Shown here: piece by piece, positions 1 to 9,401 of the stretch
Numbering within the stretch: the first letter of the stretch is position 1
Layout: every line of letters begins with the position of its first letter
From: an uncultured Acetobacteraceae bacterium
Lineage (GTDB): Bacteria; Pseudomonadota; Alphaproteobacteria; Acetobacterales; Acetobacteraceae
Direction: 5' to 3'
DNA: 51,900 nucleotides
NCBI GenBank assembly: GCA_937873205.1
Contig: CALMVO010000070.1
Coordinates: 1 to 51,900, forward strand
Translations under genes and position numbers: made by a program
The notes under the pieces: model-generated
What the model saw: only the letters and a program-made list of their open reading frames with translations
Database searches by the model: none
Told to the model about the DNA's origin: nothing

Positions 1-51
1 TCCGATCCCCTATGAATCACATCACGTCGAGCCGCGTAAAGGGTCCTGAGC

Positions 52-2643
52 CTAGCCCTGCCGGAGCAGCACGGCCGGACTGGCGGCGAGCCCGCGACGG
101 GTGGCCAGGTAGCCGGCGGCCAGCATCAGCAGGATCGCCGCCGCGGCGACCTCGGCGATGGTGCCCGCCAGGAACGTCCATGTCGCCTGCAGCACCCAGC
201 GCATCAGCAGCCAGCTCAGCAACGCGCCGACGAATGCCGCGATCGCACCGGCGACGGCACCCAGCACGGCGAACTCGACCAGCCATGCCCCCCGCAGCTG
301 TGCGGCGGTGGCACCCAGCACGCGCAGCACCGCCGCCTCGGCCACCCGCTGCCGTTGCGTGGAGGCGAGCGTCGCCGCCAGCACCAGCGCCCCCGACAGC
401 AGCGCCACCCCGCCGATCGCCGCCAGCGCCCAGGCCAGCCGGCCGACCAGGCTGCCGATCTGCGTCAGGATGTCGGCGACGCGGATGCCGGTGACGTTGG
501 GCAGTGCGTCGGTCACCGCCGCCAGCACGGCGGCGTCGCCGCGGGTGCCGCCGCTCGTCGCGACCGTGGCGACCATGGTGTGCGGCGCCGCCGACAGCAG
601 CCCGGGCGAGGCGATGAAGGCGAAGTTGAGCTGCAGCGAGCGCCAGGCGATGTCGCGCAGGCTGGCCACGCGCAGGTCGATGTCGCGCCCAAGCACGTTC
701 AGCGTCACCACCGAGCCCACGTGCACGCCCCAGCCGGCGGCGAGCCCGGCATCGAACGACAGCAGCGGCGGCCCGTCATAGGCGTCCGGCCACCAGTGCC
801 CGGCCACCACGTGCGTATCCGGCGGCGGCGGCCCGGCGATGGTGAGGCCGTGGTCGCCGCGCAGCGCCCAACGCGTGGTCGCCGTGGCCGCGACCCGCTC
901 CGCCGGCACGCCGTCCACCGCCACGACGCGGGTGCGCAGGCTGGGCAGCGCCCGGATCTGGCCCACGGTCTTCTGCCCGGCCAGCACGCTGTCGAAGCGG
1001 GCCATCTCGTCGGGCTGCAGGTCGATGAAGTAGAAGGACGGCGCATGCCGCGGCAGCTGGTCGAGCAGGGCGGCGCGCAGGTCACCGTCGGCCAGCGCCA
1101 CCGTCGCCAGCACGGTGAGCCCGACCCCCAGCGCCAGCAGCAGCCGCGCCGCCGGCGCGGCGGGCCGGCTCAACGCCGCAAGCCCGAGCCGCACCGCGAT
1201 CCGCCCGGTGCCCGCCCCGGGTGACGGCCGCGGCAGCAGCCGGGCGGCGCGCACGAGCACCCAGCCGGCCAGGCGGAACCCCGCCAGCACGATCGCGGTG
1301 ACAGCGCAGAAGCCCAGCGCCAGACGCCGGTTCGGCGCGGTCAGCACCGCCAGCAGCACCAGCAGCAGCGACAGCGCGCCGATTGCCGCCAGCGCCGCGA
1401 CCTGCCGGCGCCGGTCCGGCGCGGCGATCCCGGCCGGGCCGCGGAAGAGCACCGCCGGCGCCACCGTCGTCGCCCGCAGCATCGGCGAGAGCGTGAACAG
1501 CAGCGAGACCACGATCCCGAACGCCGAGGCCAGCCCGACCGGCGCCCATTGCAGCCCCTGATGCGGCGCCACCGGCAGCTCCGAGCCCAGCAGCCCGACC
1601 AGAACCGGCGGCAGCGCCAGCCCGGCCAACATGCCAGCGGCGATCCCGACCGCGCACAGCCCAGCCACCTGCAGCCCGAACACCGAGGCCGCCAGCGCCG
1701 GCGGCGCCCCCAGCGCACGCAGCACCGCGATCGTGTGGGCGCGCGACTCCAGCCAGCTCGACACCCCGGCGGCAACCCCCATGCCGCCGAGCAGCAGGGC
1801 GGCGAGCGCGATCAGGGTCATGAACAGCGCCACTTGGCCGACCGCCCGACTGAGGCCCGGCGCCGCGTCGTTGATGTCGCGGATGTGCCAACCTTGGCCC
1901 GGAAAGGCGTCGTCGATCCTGGCCGCCAGTGCCCGCGAGCGTATCAGCCGGGCTGCGGCACCCCCGTGGCGGCCGCCGTCCGGCAGCGCCACGCGCAGCG
2001 AGTTGGTGAGAAGCGCGCCCGGCTGCGTCAGCCCGGCGGCGTCGAGCGCCGATCGCGCGATCAGCACGGACGGCGCCAGCGACGCCTGCCCGGCCGCGTC
2101 CGGCACCCGATCGAACGGCTTTGCCAGGCTGAACCGCTCGTCGCCGAGCCGCACCACGTCGCCCGGCCGGAGCCCGAGCCGGTCCATCACCAGCGGGTCC
2201 GGCACCAGCGCCGGAAGCCCGCCGCCAGCCGCGAGCCCCGCCAACGCCTGGGGGATGCTGCCGCCGCCTGCCAGCGTCGCCTGCCCGACCAGCGGATAGG
2301 CCGTATCCACCGCCGACAGCTCGACCAGCATGCGCCGGCCGTTTCCGCCATAGACCATCGAGCGCATGCGCACGACCGACGAGGTGCGGTCGCCACGCCC
2401 GTGCAGGAAGGCCGGCAGTCCGGCCGGCAGCGGATCGCTGCTCTCGATGGCGAGGTCGCCGCCCAGGATGGCGCGGCGCTGCTCGGCCACCCCCTGCTGG
2501 ATCGCGTCGCGCAGCCCGCCGATGGCGCCGATCGCGGCCACGCCGAGCGCCAGGCACAGCAGCACGATGCCCATGCCGCGCAGCGCGCCGTCGCCGCCGC
2601 GCCAGTCGCGCAGCGCCAGCCGGACGGCCAAACGGACCGTCAT
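52..2643 (-). CDS. ABC transporter permease, FtsX/YbbP type
   Basis: An 863-residue inner-membrane protein with the layout of YbbP-type permeases. There is an N-terminal membrane anchor near residues 20-45, then a large periplasmic domain, a first FtsX core of several hydrophobic segments around residues 260-400, further segments around 410-470, a second periplasmic domain, and a C-terminal FtsX core ending near residue 855. The length is close to the usual 800-860. It starts inside the stop of the upstream ATPase gene (4-base ATGA overlap at 2640-2643), so the two are translationally coupled. YbbA-YbbP exporters sit beside tesA in many proteobacteria, as here. Their substrate is not firmly known; lipid or lysophospholipid handling is an inference from this context. 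Confidence 0.9.
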   Translation of the reverse strand: MTVRLAVRLALRDWRGGDGALRGMGIVLLCLALGVAAIGAIGGLRDAIQQGVAEQRRAILGGDLAIESSDPLPAGLPAFLHGRGDRTSSVVRMRSMVYGGNGRRMLVELSAVDTAYPLVGQATLAGGGSIPQALAGLAAGGGLPALVPDPLVMDRLGLRPGDVVRLGDERFSLAKPFDRVPDAAGQASLAPSVLIARSALDAAGLTQPGALLTNSLRVALPDGGRHGGAAARLIRSRALAARIDDAFPGQGWHIRDINDAAPGLSRAVGQVALFMTLIALAALLLGGMGVAAGVSSWLESRAHTIAVLRALGAPPALAASVFGLQVAGLCAVGIAAGMLAGLALPPVLVGLLGSELPVAPHQGLQWAPVGLASAFGIVVSLLFTLSPMLRATTVAPAVLFRGPAGIAAPDRRRQVAALAAIGALSLLLVLLAVLTAPNRRLALGFCAVTAIVLAGFRLAGWVLVRAARLLPRPSPGAGTGRIAVRLGLAALSRPAAPAARLLLALGVGLTVLATVALADGDLRAALLDQLPRHAPSFYFIDLQPDEMARFDSVLAGQKTVGQIRALPSLRTRVVAVDGVPAERVAATATTRWALRGDHGLTIAGPPPPDTHVVAGHWWPDAYDGPPLLSFDAGLAAGWGVHVGSVVTLNVLGRDIDLRVASLRDIAWRSLQLNFAFIASPGLLSAAPHTMVATVATSGGTRGDAAVLAAVTDALPNVTGIRVADILTQIGSLVGRLAWALAAIGGVALLSGALVLAATLASTQRQRVAEAAVLRVLGATAAQLRGAWLVEFAVLGAVAGAIAAFVGALLSWLLMRWVLQATWTFLAGTIAEVAAAAILLMLAAGYLATRRGLAASPAVLLRQG

Positions 2644-3428
2644 GCGGCGCTGGGCTCCAGGGCGTGCAGACGGCCCTCCGCCACCGCCAGCCGGCGGTCG
2701 CAGCGCGCCGCCAGCGCGCTGTCATGGGTGATGAGCAGCAGCCCGGTGCCGTGCAGCCGCTGCAGCTCGAACAGCAGCGCCTGCACGTCACCTCCGGTGC
2801 GGGCGTCGAGGTTGCCGGTCGGCTCGTCGGCCAGCAGCAGCGCCGGCCGCGGCGCGAAGGCGCGCGCCAGCGCCACGCGCTGCTGCTCGCCGCCCGACAG
2901 CTGCCCGGGCAGGTGGCCGAGCCGGGTGCCCAGGCCCACTTGGCGCAGCGCCGTCTCGGCGGCATCGAACGCGTCGGCGCGACCGGCAAGCTCCAGCGGC
3001 ACTGCGACGTTCTCGAGCGCCGTCATGGTCGGGATCAGGTGGAACGACTGGAACACGATGCCGATCCGCCGGCCGCGATAGCGGGCACGCGCATCCTCGT
3101 CCAGGGCAGCCAGGTCGACGCCGTCCAGGAGCACCTGGCCGCGCGTCGGCCGCTCCAACCCGGCCAGCAGCATCAGCAGGCTGGTCTTGCCCGAGCCGGA
3201 CGGCCCCACCACGCCGACCGACTCACCCTCCATCACCCGCAGGGACATGCCGCGCACGATGTCGAGGCTGGTGTCCGGCCGGCCAGGGCCCAACTCCGGT
3301 GCCGGACCTCGGCGAAACGGCCACCGCCAGCCGGCGTTGGGCGTATCCGGCCGGGTCGCGACGGTCAGCCACAGGTCACGCGCCTCGACCAGGACCGGCC
3401 GCTCGCTCGAAGGCAGATTGACATCCAT
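2640..3428 (-). CDS. ABC transporter ATP-binding protein, YbbA/LolD type
   Basis: A 262-residue nucleotide-binding subunit that powers the permease encoded immediately downstream. The sequence shows a Walker A motif (GPSGSGKTSL), the ABC signature LSGGEQQRVALARA, and a Walker B with the MacB/LolD-like ending LLADEPTGNLD. The open frame runs upstream to 3632, but the start giving MDVNLPSSERPVLVEARDLW is preferred because a longer N-terminus would run through the divergent tesA signal region and has no family counterpart. The linker between about residues 20 and 50 is longer than in E. coli YbbA. Its start codon shares two bases with the start of tesA on the other strand. Confidence 0.9.
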   Translation of the reverse strand: MDVNLPSSERPVLVEARDLWLTVATRPDTPNAGWRWPFRRGPAPELGPGRPDTSLDIVRGMSLRVMEGESVGVVGPSGSGKTSLLMLLAGLERPTRGQVLLDGVDLAALDEDARARYRGRRIGIVFQSFHLIPTMTALENVAVPLELAGRADAFDAAETALRQVGLGTRLGHLPGQLSGGEQQRVALARAFAPRPALLLADEPTGNLDARTGGDVQALLFELQRLHGTGLLLITHDSALAARCDRRLAVAEGRLHALEPSAA

Positions 3429-4164
3429 GACGGTTCCATATGGCCGCGACGCCGGTGACACCAAGGGACGCCGCCAAGCCGTCCTGCGGATCGCGCTGCT
3501 GGGCCGGGTGACGGCGCTCGCCCGCGCGCTCGCGCTGCTGTCGCCGCTGCTGGGCGCATCGGCGGCGGCGGCGGCGAGCCCTGACGCGTCCCCGCGCACC
3601 ATCCGCATCATGGCGCTCGGCGACAGCCTCACCGCCGGCTATGGGCTGCCGCATGCCGATGGTTTCGTGGCGCAGATGCAGGCCGCGCTCGACCGGGCGC
3701 ACGGGCGTGCGCTGGTGCTCGATGCCGGCGTGTCCGGCGACACCAGCGCCGGCGGCCTGGCCCGGCTGGACTGGGCGCTCGGCGACCATCCGGACGCGGC
3801 GATCGTCGAGCTCGGCGCCAATGACGGACTGCGCGGCCTCGACCCCGGGCAGATGCAGCGAAACCTCGTCGCGATCCTCGACCAGCTGCAGGCCCGGCAT
3901 ATCCCGGTGCTGCTGAGCGGCATGTATGCGCCACCCAACCTGAGCGCCGATTACGGTCGCGCGTTTCGCAGCGTGTTCGATCGCCTGTCCGAGCGGCCGG
4001 GCCTGCTCTACGACCCCTTCTTCCTCACGGGCGTCGCCGGCGACCACGCCCTCAATCAGGCGGACGGCATGCATCCGCTGCCGGCCGGCGTCGCCATCAT
4101 CGTGCGCCGCCTGCTGCCGCTGGTGCTGCGGCTGGTCGCGGAAGCCCGTGCCGGCTCGCGCTGA
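3427..4164 (+). CDS. tesA: Arylesterase / lysophospholipase L1 (TesA-like SGNH hydrolase)
   Basis: An exported SGNH/GDSL-family esterase that hydrolyses acyl esters and lysophospholipids in the periplasm. The mature part opens with the catalytic-serine block GDSLTAGYG, has the glycine/asparagine block as ELGANDGLRG, and ends with the Asp-His dyad in DGMHPLPAG. A basic region followed by a hydrophobic, alanine-rich stretch around residues 28-50 is a signal peptide. The first ATG is at 3427; an in-frame GTG at 3508 would give a more compact signal peptide and is a real alternative. It is transcribed away from the ABC exporter pair, the usual partner arrangement. About 245 residues, slightly long because of the N-terminus. 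Confidence 0.88.
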   Translation: MTVPYGRDAGDTKGRRQAVLRIALLGRVTALARALALLSPLLGASAAAAASPDASPRTIRIMALGDSLTAGYGLPHADGFVAQMQAALDRAHGRALVLDAGVSGDTSAGGLARLDWALGDHPDAAIVELGANDGLRGLDPGQMQRNLVAILDQLQARHIPVLLSGMYAPPNLSADYGRAFRSVFDRLSERPGLLYDPFFLTGVAGDHALNQADGMHPLPAGVAIIVRRLLPLVLRLVAEARAGSR

Positions 4165-4288
4165 TCAGCTGCCGGGCACTTCGCCGCACGACCCACGGGC
4201 ACGCTCGGCCTGCCGGCGGCCGCGACCGCCCGGCATCCAAGGCATGGCCGTCAGCAGCTCTTAACCTGGACTTCAGGATCCTGCGGTC

Positions 4289-5257
4289 ATGATCCGGCCG
4301 CAACCGGGACAGGCAGTGGGAGAATTGGCCTTGAGCAGACCGAGCGAGGGAGGACTGACTCCATCCGAGCATCCAGAAGCCGACGGACGGCCGGGAGCGA
4401 ACGCGCACGACAGGCGCACGCGGACCGGCGGTCATGTCACGAAGGTTTCGGTCGGGCCCACGCGCGCCCTGCCCGCGATAGCCGACCGGACCGGCTGCGG
4501 TGCCTGTCGGGACGGACGGCCGATCTTTCCGTTCACCATGGCCTTCCAGCCGATCGTCGATCTGCAGGACGGCCGCATCGACGCGCACGAGGCTCTGGTG
4601 CGGGGCCCAGGGGGCGAGGGCGCCGGCCACGTGCTGGACCAGGTGCGGCCCGAGAACACCTACGCCTTCGACCAGGCCTGCCGGGTCAAGGCGATCGAGC
4701 TGGCCGCCCGGCTGGGCTTGGACAGGCAGTTGAGCATCAACTTCCTGCCCAACGCCGTCTACGAGCCGCGCGCCTGCATCCAGACCACCCTGGAAGCCGC
4801 CGCGAGAACCGGCTTCCCGCTCGATCGGCTGACGTTCGAGATCCTCGAGTCGGAAACCATTGCCGACATCGGTCACCTCGTGAACATCGTCGCCGAATAT
4901 CGCAAGCATGGCTTCAAGATCGCCCTGGACGACTTCGCGACCGGATACTCCGGCCTGGCCCGCATGGCCGAGTTGAGGCCCGACATCGTCAAGATCGACC
5001 GTCTGTTGGTGAAGGACTGCGATGCGGATCGTCATCGTCTGGCGATCATCGCCGGCATGGTGCAGATCGGTGCCGAGCTCGGCATCAAGGTCGTGGTCGA
5101 GGGGGTGGAGCGGCTGGAAGAGGTGCAGGCCCTCAGGTCGGTGGGCACGCGCTTCATTCAGGGCTTCTATTTCGCCAAGCCATCGTTCGAGAGGATCACC
5201 CTCGACGCCGACATCCCCTGGCCGGTCCGGCCCAACGATGGCGCGCACCCCGCCTGA
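4289..5257 (+). CDS. EAL-domain cyclic-di-GMP phosphodiesterase
   Basis: A 322-residue protein that should cleave c-di-GMP to pGpG in the cytoplasm. The EAL domain covers roughly residues 82-310 and looks catalytically complete: EALVRG at 101, the asparagine in SINFLPN, the glutamate in FEILESE, the DDFATGYSG loop, the lysine of IVKID, VVEGVE, and the glutamine of FIQGFYFAKP. No GGDEF domain accompanies it. A short CxxC (GCGACRDG) precedes the domain, a feature often seen before EAL domains of the BLUF/YcgF group. The first about 70 residues look unstructured, and the true start may lie downstream of 4289. It is one of three c-di-GMP enzymes in this window. Confidence 0.85.
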   Translation: MIRPQPGQAVGELALSRPSEGGLTPSEHPEADGRPGANAHDRRTRTGGHVTKVSVGPTRALPAIADRTGCGACRDGRPIFPFTMAFQPIVDLQDGRIDAHEALVRGPGGEGAGHVLDQVRPENTYAFDQACRVKAIELAARLGLDRQLSINFLPNAVYEPRACIQTTLEAAARTGFPLDRLTFEILESETIADIGHLVNIVAEYRKHGFKIALDDFATGYSGLARMAELRPDIVKIDRLLVKDCDADRHRLAIIAGMVQIGAELGIKVVVEGVERLEEVQALRSVGTRFIQGFYFAKPSFERITLDADIPWPVRPNDGAHPA

Positions 5258-5328
5258 CGGGCCCATCGACGCCGCCGGAACCGCGGCCGCGACGGGGCGA
5301 TAGACGCTGCGAGCAGGGCGAGGACGAC

Positions 5329-5685
5329 ATGGGCCAGGACGACCACGGCGAGATCATCGCCTCCTTCAAAGAGGCGGTGAACATGACGCCGTCGGCGCTG
5401 GAGAAATGGCTGGAGACCGAGGAATCACAGTCCGTCGGCTGGGCCGATGGCGCCAACAAGACCAAGGCCGGCGGCACCGAGGCGGTCGGCCACAAATCGG
5501 GCCACCGGATCGTCGAGATCCGGCACAAGAAGCAGGCCGACCTCACCGAGGACGATTATGCCCACATGAAGAAGGTGGTGAGCTACGTGCGCCGTCACCT
5601 GGCACAGCGGCCAGCGCACGACGCGGAACACAGCCGCTGGCGCGCTTCGCTCATGAACTGGGGCCACGACCCGATGCGGGACTGA
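5329..5685 (+). CDS. DUF3140 family protein
   Basis: A 118-residue soluble, charged protein matching the DUF3140 family, small conserved proteins of unknown function. Recognisable family features are the opening helix ending in PSALEKWLET, the central lysine-rich segment with GHKSGHRIVEI, and the closing helix with YAHMKKVVSYVRRHLAQRP followed by RWRASLMNWGHDP. It sits 71 bases after the EAL gene on the same strand and is followed by a convergent SDR gene. The next-door general-stress-type SDR suggests a stress context, but that is inference only. Confidence 0.8.
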   Translation: MGQDDHGEIIASFKEAVNMTPSALEKWLETEESQSVGWADGANKTKAGGTEAVGHKSGHRIVEIRHKKQADLTEDDYAHMKKVVSYVRRHLAQRPAHDAEHSRWRASLMNWGHDPMRD

Positions 5686-5723
5686 CGCCGGACCCACCGC
5701 GATAGGCAGATCCGGCGGCGCGA

Positions 5724-6629
5724 TCAGGCGAGGCCGGTGCCTCCGGTGGCGCCATAGGTCTCACCGGTGACGTAGCTCGCCTCCTGCGAGGCCAGGAAGA
5801 CATAGATGGGCGCGATCTCGACCGGCTGTCCGGGCCGCCCGAGCGGCACCGAGCTGCCGAACGTCTCGACCGCATCCGGCGGCTGGCCCCCGGACGGCTG
5901 CAGCGGAGTCCAGAATGGCCCCGGCGCCACCGCGTTCACCCGGATCCCCTTCTCGATCAGCTGCTTGGCCAGCACCTTGGTGAAGGTGATGATCCCGGCC
6001 TTGGTCGTCGAGTAGTCCAGCAGGATCTCCGGCGCCTTGTAGGCGACCACGGAGGCCGTGTTGATGATCGAGGCACCCGGCGGCATCAGCGGGGCGGCGG
6101 CCTTGCTGATCCAGAACATCGCATAGAGGTTCGTCTTCAGCGTGCGGTCGAACTGCTCGGTGGTGATGTCCGAGATCTCGGATTGGTTGGTCTGCTTGCC
6201 GGCATTGTTCACCAGGATGTCGAGGCCGCCCAGCTGGTCGAAGGTTTGATCGACCAGGCGCTCGCAGAACGCCTGGTCGGTGATGTCACCCGGGAGCAGC
6301 ACCGCCTTGCGGCCCTCGGCCTCGATCAGCTCCGCCACCGACCGCGCTTCCGCGTCCTCCTCGGCGAGGTAGCTCAGCGCGACGTCGGCGCCCTCGCGGG
6401 CGAAGGCGATGGCCGCGGCCCGGCCGATGCCGGAATCGGCGCCCGTCACCAGTGCGTAGCGGCCGGCGAGCCGGCCATGCCCGACATAGCTGGTCTCGCC
6501 ATGATCCGGCTTGGGGTCCATCGCGGCCGCGAGTCCCGGCGCCTCCTGGGGCTGACGCGGGAAGGGCGGCTGCGGATACTGGGTGCGCGGATCCTGCATT
6601 CGCAGGCGTTCACGATCCGAAATGCTCAC
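5724..6629 (-). CDS. SDR family oxidoreductase (YghA/general-stress type)
   Basis: A 301-residue short-chain dehydrogenase of the extended-N-terminus group (YghA, B. subtilis GsP39-like). A proline-rich leader of about 50 residues (PRTQYPQPPFPRQPQ) is typical of this group. The NAD(P) motif is TGADSGIGRA, followed by NNAG and the catalytic serine in NTASVVAY with Tyr and Lys in YSTTKAG. The C-terminal YVTGETYGATGG is the family end signature. It is probably NADP(H)-dependent, reducing or oxidising an aldehyde or sugar substrate that cannot be named. It ends convergently 38 bases from the DUF3140 gene. Confidence 0.9.
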   Translation of the reverse strand: MSISDRERLRMQDPRTQYPQPPFPRQPQEAPGLAAAMDPKPDHGETSYVGHGRLAGRYALVTGADSGIGRAAAIAFAREGADVALSYLAEEDAEARSVAELIEAEGRKAVLLPGDITDQAFCERLVDQTFDQLGGLDILVNNAGKQTNQSEISDITTEQFDRTLKTNLYAMFWISKAAAPLMPPGASIINTASVVAYKAPEILLDYSTTKAGIITFTKVLAKQLIEKGIRVNAVAPGPFWTPLQPSGGQPPDAVETFGSSVPLGRPGQPVEIAPIYVFLASQEASYVTGETYGATGGTGLA

Positions 6630-6833
6630 GGCGATCTCCTGTCCTGATCGCCGGAAGAACCGTGCATCCCGGGCTTGGTTGCAACGCGGTCATCGAACAG
6701 CGTCACCTCCGGCGGCGGCTGCATCACGGCGAAGGGCACTGCCGCCAGACAAGCCCACGGTGCCGGCCAAGTCGGACGGGTCTGCTCGTGAACGGCAAAG
6801 AGCGCGCATCCTCTTGGGGATAGGCCGTTCGTA

Positions 6834-7436
6834 TCAGGCGTCCGGCCGGAAATGTCCCTCCATGACCAGCTTGGCGAGCGGAAGCCGGCCATTCGGGGCC
6901 TCCCGCGCCTGCATGGCTTCCGGGAGGCGCGACTTGTCGCCGCGACGGCCGATCGCGATGGCAGCCTCGACCCGGTAGCCGTCCGGGACCTGCAGCTTGG
7001 CGAACGCGCTGTCCATGTCGAAGCCGACCATCGCATGCGCGGTCCAGCCCAGCATCGAGGCCTGCAACGCCAGGTAGGCCCCGCCGGCGCCGGCATCGTA
7101 GGAGTGGCTGTAGGACGGGATCTCGCGATCCTTGCCCGGCGGCAACAGGGTCGACTTGGACAGGGCAACGATCAGGGCCCCGGCATCCTTGGCCCAGGAC
7201 GCGTTCATCTCGTTCAGCAGGCCGAACAGCATGTCCCAGCTCGGCGTGTCCCGCAGCGCGTAGACATACCGCCAAGGCTGCGAGTTGTAGGACGAGGGCG
7301 CCCAGCGTGCCGCCTCGAACATGGTCATCAGCTCGGCCTCGGGGACCGCCTCGCCAGTGAAGGCACGTGCCGACCAGCGCTCCAGGAAATCCGGATCGAT
7401 CGGGTGGTCGGCCACACGGCTGTTGGCTTCGCTCAT
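6834..7436 (-). CDS. Nitroreductase family protein
   Basis: A 200-residue FMN-dependent nitroreductase-family enzyme. The N-terminal RWSARAFTGEAVPE and the block EAARWAPSSYNSQPWRYVY carry the FMN phosphate/isoalloxazine contacts typical of the family; the C-terminal half includes AYLALQASMLGWTAHAMVGF and AIAIGRRGD. The start at 7436 is chosen because an AGGAGG ribosome-binding site lies six bases upstream; the in-frame ATG at 7442 would be too close to it. The open frame extends further upstream without family similarity. The substrate is unknown. Confidence 0.9.
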   Translation of the reverse strand: MSEANSRVADHPIDPDFLERWSARAFTGEAVPEAELMTMFEAARWAPSSYNSQPWRYVYALRDTPSWDMLFGLLNEMNASWAKDAGALIVALSKSTLLPPGKDREIPSYSHSYDAGAGGAYLALQASMLGWTAHAMVGFDMDSAFAKLQVPDGYRVEAAIAIGRRGDKSRLPEAMQAREAPNGRLPLAKLVMEGHFRPDA

Positions 7437-7668
7437 GTACATCCTCCTGATGATACGTCCCGAAACCCTATTTGGCGGGTCGACGGGACGGGACAGTGGC
7501 GGAGCATGCCCGAAGTCGCAACTGACGGGCTCCGGGCCCGAGCATTTCTCGGTCGACCGCCGGCCATCCGCCGACCGGCAGGATCGCCACGCTGTCTCGG
7601 TCCGAGCGCCTGCCGCAGTGCAATGACGCTCTGTCGAATGGATCCCCCGCGGCGACGAAGAGGGCCGC

Positions 7669-9252
7669 CTACAGACCGTCCCAGAAGTCGCAGTGATGGC
7701 GGTCTCCGAACGCCTCGAGCACGATCGGCCTCGGTGTTCGCAGCGACAGGTAGTTGTCCTTCGCCGCCTCGTATGCGGGCCAGACCGGTGCCTCCGGGCC
7801 GGCATCGGGCGAACCGGTCCGCGCGAAGGCCGTAAAATAGCGGATCATCTGATGGGCCAGGCGCCTCTGGCTCTCGTCCAGCTCGTGGCGGCTTCCGCTG
7901 GCACCCCGGAAGCCCGGGAAGATGTATTGCAGCTCGACGGTGTGGGCGGATTGATAGGGAAAGGACGCCGATGGCCAAGCGATCGGCGAGTCCTCGACAT
8001 CGAACTCGTAAGCGTAGACATCGTCCACATAGCGCTTGATCGTCCGAGACGCCGTGCGTCCGCCGTTGCAGACCAGGCCGCAATCGCCGATCGCGGCCGC
8101 GAGCGCGTTGCTTGGTGTCGGATAGCGATCGACGGGATAACGGGCCAGGATTTCTGGCAGGGCAGCCGGCTCGACATGGACGCCCAGCAACTGAGGAAGT
8201 GCGGATGCCAAGCTTGCCGCGAGCGCTTCGGGATAACCCGCCTCCGTCACGACCTGGCCCGTGGCGAGTTCCCGCATGGCGAGGAACCACGTGAACTCGT
8301 CTCGTGTCGTGCCATTGATCAAGGGCACGCGCGCGAACCGGCCTGTCGTGAAAAGCTGGCCCATCGGCTCCGGGATCGTCTCGCCATCTGCCATGAGGCC
8401 AATGTTGAACCGGCCGCTGGCCGCGAAACCGCCCGGCGCCACGGCGTTCACCCGCAACAGGTCCGCTGCACTGAGCGACCTCAGTCCGGCCGCGCCCAGC
8501 TCCGAACAACCGGCGTCCGCGGCTAGCGCCATCCCTACCGATTCTCGACTTTTCAGCGTAGGCGTCTTTGCGAGCGGCGTGCCGGTTCCGCTCATGACGA
8601 TTGCCTTGTGGAACAGTCCCCTGGATGCGGGCGACGCGAGGTGCGCCCACACGCAGATCCCCCCGGCAGACTCGCCGAAGATCGTCACGTTGTCGGGATC
8701 GCCGCCGAAGCTCTCGATGTTCCGCTTCACCCATCCGAGAGCGGCTTGCTGGTCCATGATGCCGTAATTGCCTGCCGTGTGACCTTCGCCATTGATCTCG
8801 GGATGGGAAAAGAAGCCGAACACGTTGAGGCGGTAGTTCAGAGTGACACAGACGACGTCACCATCTCTCGCCAGCGCCGCCGGGTCGTAGCCGTTGGCGC
8901 CCCCTATGAACAGGCCGCCTCCCGGAAACCAGACCATGACGGGGCGCTTCCGACCGCCATCCGGATCGGTGGATGCAAACACGTTGAGGAACAGGCAATC
9001 TTCGGTGTCGCTGTCGTAGGCGAAGCCCGGCCGGCCAGCGCTCCGCTGCGCGCACACCTGACCGAACGCGACGGCGTCCATGGGGGCCGTCCAGCCCGGA
9101 TGCGGTTGCGGCGGACGCCAGCGAAGCTCGCCGCAGGGTGCTGCGGCGTACGGGATGCCGAGGAACCGGCGTATCCCACCGCCCTCCAGACCCCTGATGG
9201 CCCCCTGGGCGGTCCGGACAAGCGCCGTTGGCCGTTCCTCGGTGCGGTCCAT
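7669..9252 (-). CDS. Type B carboxylesterase
   Basis: A 527-residue alpha/beta-hydrolase of the carboxylesterase type B family. It has the N-terminal QGAIRGLEG and FLGIPYAAAP, the oxyanion-hole segment PVMVWFPGGGLFIGGAN, the nucleophile elbow FGESAGGICVWAHL, and the histidine region SAHTVELQYIFPGF. The start is placed at 9252 because a GGAG box precedes this ATG and the family begins here; an upstream ATG at 9375 adds 41 residues that do not look like a signal peptide. The 5' side lies about 150 bases from the IS5-type element. A C-terminal fragment of a related esterase survives at about 23.6-23.95 kb. Confidence 0.9.
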   Translation of the reverse strand: MDRTEERPTALVRTAQGAIRGLEGGGIRRFLGIPYAAAPCGELRWRPPQPHPGWTAPMDAVAFGQVCAQRSAGRPGFAYDSDTEDCLFLNVFASTDPDGGRKRPVMVWFPGGGLFIGGANGYDPAALARDGDVVCVTLNYRLNVFGFFSHPEINGEGHTAGNYGIMDQQAALGWVKRNIESFGGDPDNVTIFGESAGGICVWAHLASPASRGLFHKAIVMSGTGTPLAKTPTLKSRESVGMALAADAGCSELGAAGLRSLSAADLLRVNAVAPGGFAASGRFNIGLMADGETIPEPMGQLFTTGRFARVPLINGTTRDEFTWFLAMRELATGQVVTEAGYPEALAASLASALPQLLGVHVEPAALPEILARYPVDRYPTPSNALAAAIGDCGLVCNGGRTASRTIKRYVDDVYAYEFDVEDSPIAWPSASFPYQSAHTVELQYIFPGFRGASGSRHELDESQRRLAHQMIRYFTAFARTGSPDAGPEAPVWPAYEAAKDNYLSLRTPRPIVLEAFGDRHHCDFWDGL

Positions 9253-9401
9253 GCCGTTCTCCGGTTCGCCAACGCCCAACGCCGACCTGAGGTCGGGGTT
9301 GCGGGGCGGGACGATCCGGCGGCGATTGCCCAGGATCGTGTTGGCGCCGGCGCCGAGTGCGACGGCCGAAGACATCCTTGGACCATCGGCCGTTTTTGTT
9401 A

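Noticed and set aside
1082-2989. A 635-codon minus-strand frame across the ABC ATPase and permease
   Set aside because: Shadow of the two real genes in another frame; no motif of its own.
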